Positions 5,651 to 7,809 of a DNA stretch of 7,809 nucleotides are shown piece by piece. Origin of the DNA: Streptomyces sp. NRRL WC-3549 (GTDB lineage: Bacteria > Actinomycetota > Actinomycetes > Streptomycetales > Streptomycetaceae); assembly GCF_000721935.1 (NCBI RefSeq), contig NZ_KL585414.1, positions 109,039 to 116,847 on the forward strand, read 5' to 3'. The stretch's first letter is position 1, and every line of letters begins with the position of its first letter. A model generated the notes under the pieces. It saw nothing but the letters and a program-made list of their open reading frames with translations. It made no database searches and was not told the origin of the DNA. The position numbers and the translations under genes are program-made.

Positions 5651-5667
5651 CGGGAGCGCCGCTCCCG
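5651..5667 (+). other. Intercistronic hairpin between yhfY and yhfU
   Basis: CGGGAGC (5651-5657) and GCTCCCG (5661-5667) form a perfect 7-base stem with a GCC loop, 11 bases after the yhfY stop codon. No T-run follows. It may protect the upstream message or partly terminate transcription, setting a different level for yhfUT. Confidence 0.5.
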
Positions 5668-5712
5668 GCCCCGTACACGAACCGACGAACCGACACAGAG
5701 AGAAGAACAGCC

Positions 5713-6069
5713 ATGACGAAGATCCTCACCGGTGGAGTAGGCAAGGCCGAGGTCACCGAGGCCATCACCAAGCTCGGCATCGACTCGCTGGACATCGTCC
5801 CCTCCAGCGACATGGACGCGGCGATGAAGCTCCGGGCCGGCCAGGCCGACTACTACCTGGGCACCTGCCACACGGGCGCCGGCGCCTCGCTGGGCGTGCT
5901 CGTCGGCCTGATGGGCAGCGCCGCCTGCCACACCTTCGGACGGAGCGTCCCGACCGAGGAGAAGATCACCGAACTGCTCGCCGACGGCAAGAAGGTCTTC
6001 GGTTTCTCGATGGACCAGATCGACGTCATCGCCCCCCTCATGGCACGCGCCATCGCCGCCCGCGGCTGA
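5713..6069 (+). CDS. yhfU: YhfU family (DUF2620) small protein
   Basis: A 118-residue soluble protein of the YhfU/DUF2620 family, biochemical role unknown. The ATG at 5713 is chosen over in-frame upstream codons because it follows a purine-rich GAGAGAAG and because MTKILTGGVGKAEV is the expected family start. Conserved blocks seen: SDMDAAMKLRAGQADYYLGTC (split at residues 32-41 and 42-52), the Gly-rich HTGAGASLGVLVGLMG (53-68) and the C-terminal block KKVFGFSMDQID (93-104). These agree with the E. coli protein as I recall it. The early GGVGKAEV and the Gly-rich Cys/His segment (C52, H53, C72, H73) look like a small Rossmann-like or PTS IIB-like fold; that is a guess. It lies 42 bases before yhfT, and the U-T pairing also occurs in the enterobacterial cluster, so it may be the cytoplasmic partner of the transporter. 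Confidence 0.93.
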   Translation: MTKILTGGVGKAEVTEAITKLGIDSLDIVPSSDMDAAMKLRAGQADYYLGTCHTGAGASLGVLVGLMGSAACHTFGRSVPTEEKITELLADGKKVFGFSMDQIDVIAPLMARAIAARG

Positions 6070-6111
6070 TCCCCGCCTGTTCCCATCGTCCCGGGCACCA
6101 AGGAGTGACTC

Positions 6112-7446
6112 GTGAGTACCACACTCGCCGCCGGCGCCGGCCTCGACTTCACGCTGGCCCAGCAACTCACCGTGATAGCCCTCTGTGCGCTGACGGCCTA
6201 CATCTCGCACATGGCCCTGGCCGTCTTCAACGACGGGGTTCGCCCCTTCATGCTGGACTTCATCCAGGGACGCACCACCCGCAGCGCGACCACGGCTGTC
6301 TCCTTCGGTCTCTCCGCCGGGTTCATCTTCGGCCTCGGTGCCCCGATGGCCCTGTCCACCGGCGTCCTGAACCCGTGGCTGGTCTTCCTGCCCACGGACA
6401 TCCTCGGGATCCTGGCGCCGAGGAAATGGCTGGCCCCCATCCTGGGCGGCGCCTGGGGCGCGGTGGTCGTCTTCGGTCTGAACGGCGCGAACAACGTCGC
6501 CCACGACCTGCCGGTCGATTTCCTGACCGCGATGCAGCAGATGTCGACACCGATCCTGTTCCTCTTCTCGCTGTTCCCGGTGCTCGCCATCACCAAGCAG
6601 TTCGGCCGCAGGTGGGGCGGTGTCGCGGGCGTCCTGGAACTGGCCCTCGTCGTCATGACCATGAAGCTCTGGCCGAACATGTTCGCCGGAGCGCTGGCCA
6701 TGGCCGTCGGTGTGCTGATGCTCATCGGGCTGGCCGTCTCCAAGGACGTCCGGCAGCGCCGGGCCGACCGGGCCGCGGGCGTCGAGGAGGTCGTCCTGGA
6801 GGACGATCCGATGGCGTCGCTGTTCAGCGCCAGCGCGGCCCGTCTGCGCCGGTACCTGCCGCTGTTCATGGTGCTCGGGGCCGGAGTCTGCGTACTCGCC
6901 CAGATGCACATATTCGGCGGTGGTGAGGCGACCAGCTTCCTGATCGCGAAGGGGCAGTACTCCGAAGCGGCCCAGGTCGACTTCTACCGGGTGTTCGGCT
7001 TCATCCCGCTGATCGCGACCACCGCGCTCGCCTCCGGGGCGTACGGCATCGCCGGCTTCACGCTGGTGTACCCGATCGGCTACCTGATGCCGAACCCGTT
7101 CGTGGCGGCCGTCGTCGGTGCGCTCGTGTTCGCCGTCGAGGTGCTGGCCCTCTCCTGGATCGGCAAGGTCCTCGGCAAGCTGCCCAGCGTCCGCGACTCC
7201 TCCGAACACCTCCGCAGCGCCATCGGCGACACCCTCCAGCTCGCGATCCTCTTCGGTTCGCTGATGGCCGCCAACGCCATGGGCGGCGGGCTCGGCATCC
7301 TCGTCGTCGGCGGGCTGTACCTGCTGAACGAGGCGATGGGCCGTCCCGTCGTGAAGATGGCCGCCGCCCCGGCGGCCGTGATCGTCGGCGGCGTCCTGCT
7401 CAACCTCCTGTACTGGCTCGACCTGTTCACCCCGATCAAGGGCTGA
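6112..7446 (+). CDS. yhfT: YhfT family polytopic membrane transporter
   Basis: A 444-residue inner-membrane protein of the YhfT family, presumed to carry the solute handled by the cluster; the substrate is unknown. The start is the GTG at 6112, with AGGAG six bases upstream. Roughly 10-12 hydrophobic segments are visible, for example at about 17-37, 60-78, 95-122, 145-161, 190-209, 248-264, 296-316, 328-348, 372-388, 390-406 and 416-435. A charged cytoplasmic-looking loop (about 210-245) splits it into two halves. Family blocks are well kept: FNDGVRPF (39-46), FLPTDILGIL (92-101), FIPLIATTALASGAYGIAGF (297-316), LNEAMGRPVVKMAA (405-418) and NLLYWLDLF (431-439). Length and blocks agree closely with the E. 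coli member (about 430 residues). It sits between yhfU and php with short gaps, consistent with one operon. Confidence 0.94.
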   Translation: MSTTLAAGAGLDFTLAQQLTVIALCALTAYISHMALAVFNDGVRPFMLDFIQGRTTRSATTAVSFGLSAGFIFGLGAPMALSTGVLNPWLVFLPTDILGILAPRKWLAPILGGAWGAVVVFGLNGANNVAHDLPVDFLTAMQQMSTPILFLFSLFPVLAITKQFGRRWGGVAGVLELALVVMTMKLWPNMFAGALAMAVGVLMLIGLAVSKDVRQRRADRAAGVEEVVLEDDPMASLFSASAARLRRYLPLFMVLGAGVCVLAQMHIFGGGEATSFLIAKGQYSEAAQVDFYRVFGFIPLIATTALASGAYGIAGFTLVYPIGYLMPNPFVAAVVGALVFAVEVLALSWIGKVLGKLPSVRDSSEHLRSAIGDTLQLAILFGSLMAANAMGGGLGILVVGGLYLLNEAMGRPVVKMAAAPAAVIVGGVLLNLLYWLDLFTPIKG

Positions 7447-7495
7447 TCCGCCCCCGAACCGGACAGGGCCCGTACTCGAAGAAGGAAACCCCACG

Positions 7496-7809
7496 ATGAA
7501 GCACCTGGCCCGGCGCACCCTGCGCACCGTGAGCGGCGACCTGCCGGCCGCCTCCGTACGCGGTCCCGCACTCGCCCACGAGCACCTCGTCCTCGACCTG
7601 GACCAGCAGGGCGACGGCGCGGCCGTCCTGGACCCGCGCCTCCACGCTGCGGCGGTGACCGCCGAGCTGAGCGCGCTGCGGGAGGAGTTCGGGCTCTCCC
7701 TGGTCGTCGAGCTGACCTGCCGTGGCATGGGACGCGACGTCCGCACCCTGGCCTCGATCGCGAGGGACGCGCGGGTGGCGGTGGTCGCGGCGACCGGCTG
7801 GTACTACGA
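7496..7809 (+). CDS. php: Php-like phosphotriesterase-family metalloenzyme, N-terminal part (runs off the right edge)
   Basis: The first 104 codons of an amidohydrolase-superfamily TIM-barrel enzyme of the phosphotriesterase homology (Php) group. The ATG at 7496 has GAAGGA nine bases upstream. Visible hallmarks are LRTVSGDLP near the N-terminus, the strand-1 metal motif AHEHLVLDL (27-35, ligands His28 and His30), VELTCRGMGRDVRTL (71-85) where the family reads an acidic residue, Thr and GR(D/N), and TGWYY (100-104) matching TGYYQ in E. coli Php. The bridging Glu or Lys and the remaining His and Asp ligands are outside the window. Php proteins have unknown or weak lactonase/esterase-type activities rather than true phosphotriesterase function; the physiological substrate is not known to me. 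Placement 49 bases after yhfT suggests it acts on the imported solute. Confidence 0.92.
   Translation, partial: MKHLARRTLRTVSGDLPAASVRGPALAHEHLVLDLDQQGDGAAVLDPRLHAAAVTAELSALREEFGLSLVVELTCRGMGRDVRTLASIARDARVAVVAATGWYY

Noticed and set aside
4155..5813. Minus-strand open frame of 552 codons
   Set aside because: Antisense to yhfZ and yhfY, which are supported by strong family signatures; composition is typical of a shadow frame.
5575..7746. Minus-strand open frame of 723 codons, the longest in the window
   Set aside because: It lies antisense to yhfU, yhfT and php, whose products show clear family blocks, start signals and membrane segments. Its translation is Gly/Asp/Gln/Arg-rich without recognisable domains, a common GC-skew shadow.
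1..7809. CRISPR arrays, tRNA or rRNA genes, insertion sequences with transposase
   Set aside because: No regularly spaced repeat array, no cloverleaf-like segment and no transposase motif were seen on either strand.

Overview
The window is GC-rich throughout, uses GTG as well as ATG starts, and carries protein families familiar from actinomycetes. A Streptomyces or close relative is the best reading. It falls into two halves with opposite gene direction.

Left half, minus strand. Reading leftward, a lipoprotein (2789-3562) comes first, then a gene-poor stretch of about 1.2 kb (1591-2788). After that come a helical TPR-like protein (604-1590) and, 121 bases further on, an HSP90-family chaperone of which only the N-terminal ATPase domain lies in the window (482 to the left edge). 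The lipoprotein has a lipobox and two copies of one roughly 80-residue module, each with a cysteine pair. The gene-poor stretch holds several inverted repeats and no convincing gene.

Right half, plus strand. After a gene-free region (3563-4184) with a 35-base tandem duplication and a good promoter, five co-directional genes follow: yhfZ (4185-5123), yhfY (5253-5639), yhfU (5713-6069), yhfT (6112-7446) and the start of php (7496 to the right edge). This is an actinobacterial version of the enterobacterial yhf cluster, whose biochemical role I do not know to be settled. The order here is Z-Y-U-T-php; the E. coli order as I recall it is Z-Y-X-W-php-U-T-S. The products are a winged-helix regulator with a ligand-binding-like C-terminal domain, a stand-alone PRD-like protein, a small DUF2620 protein, a polytopic membrane transporter and an amidohydrolase-fold phosphotriesterase-like enzyme. 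A reasonable inference is regulated uptake of a small solute followed by hydrolysis, with the remaining enzymes outside the window.

The most interesting regulatory signal is an identical 15-mer, AATCCTGGTTACTGT, placed immediately upstream of both yhfZ and yhfY. At yhfZ it forms the right part of a 22-base dyad lying in a promoter whose predicted transcript starts on the GTG start codon, that is, leaderless. It is a strong candidate for the YhfZ operator.
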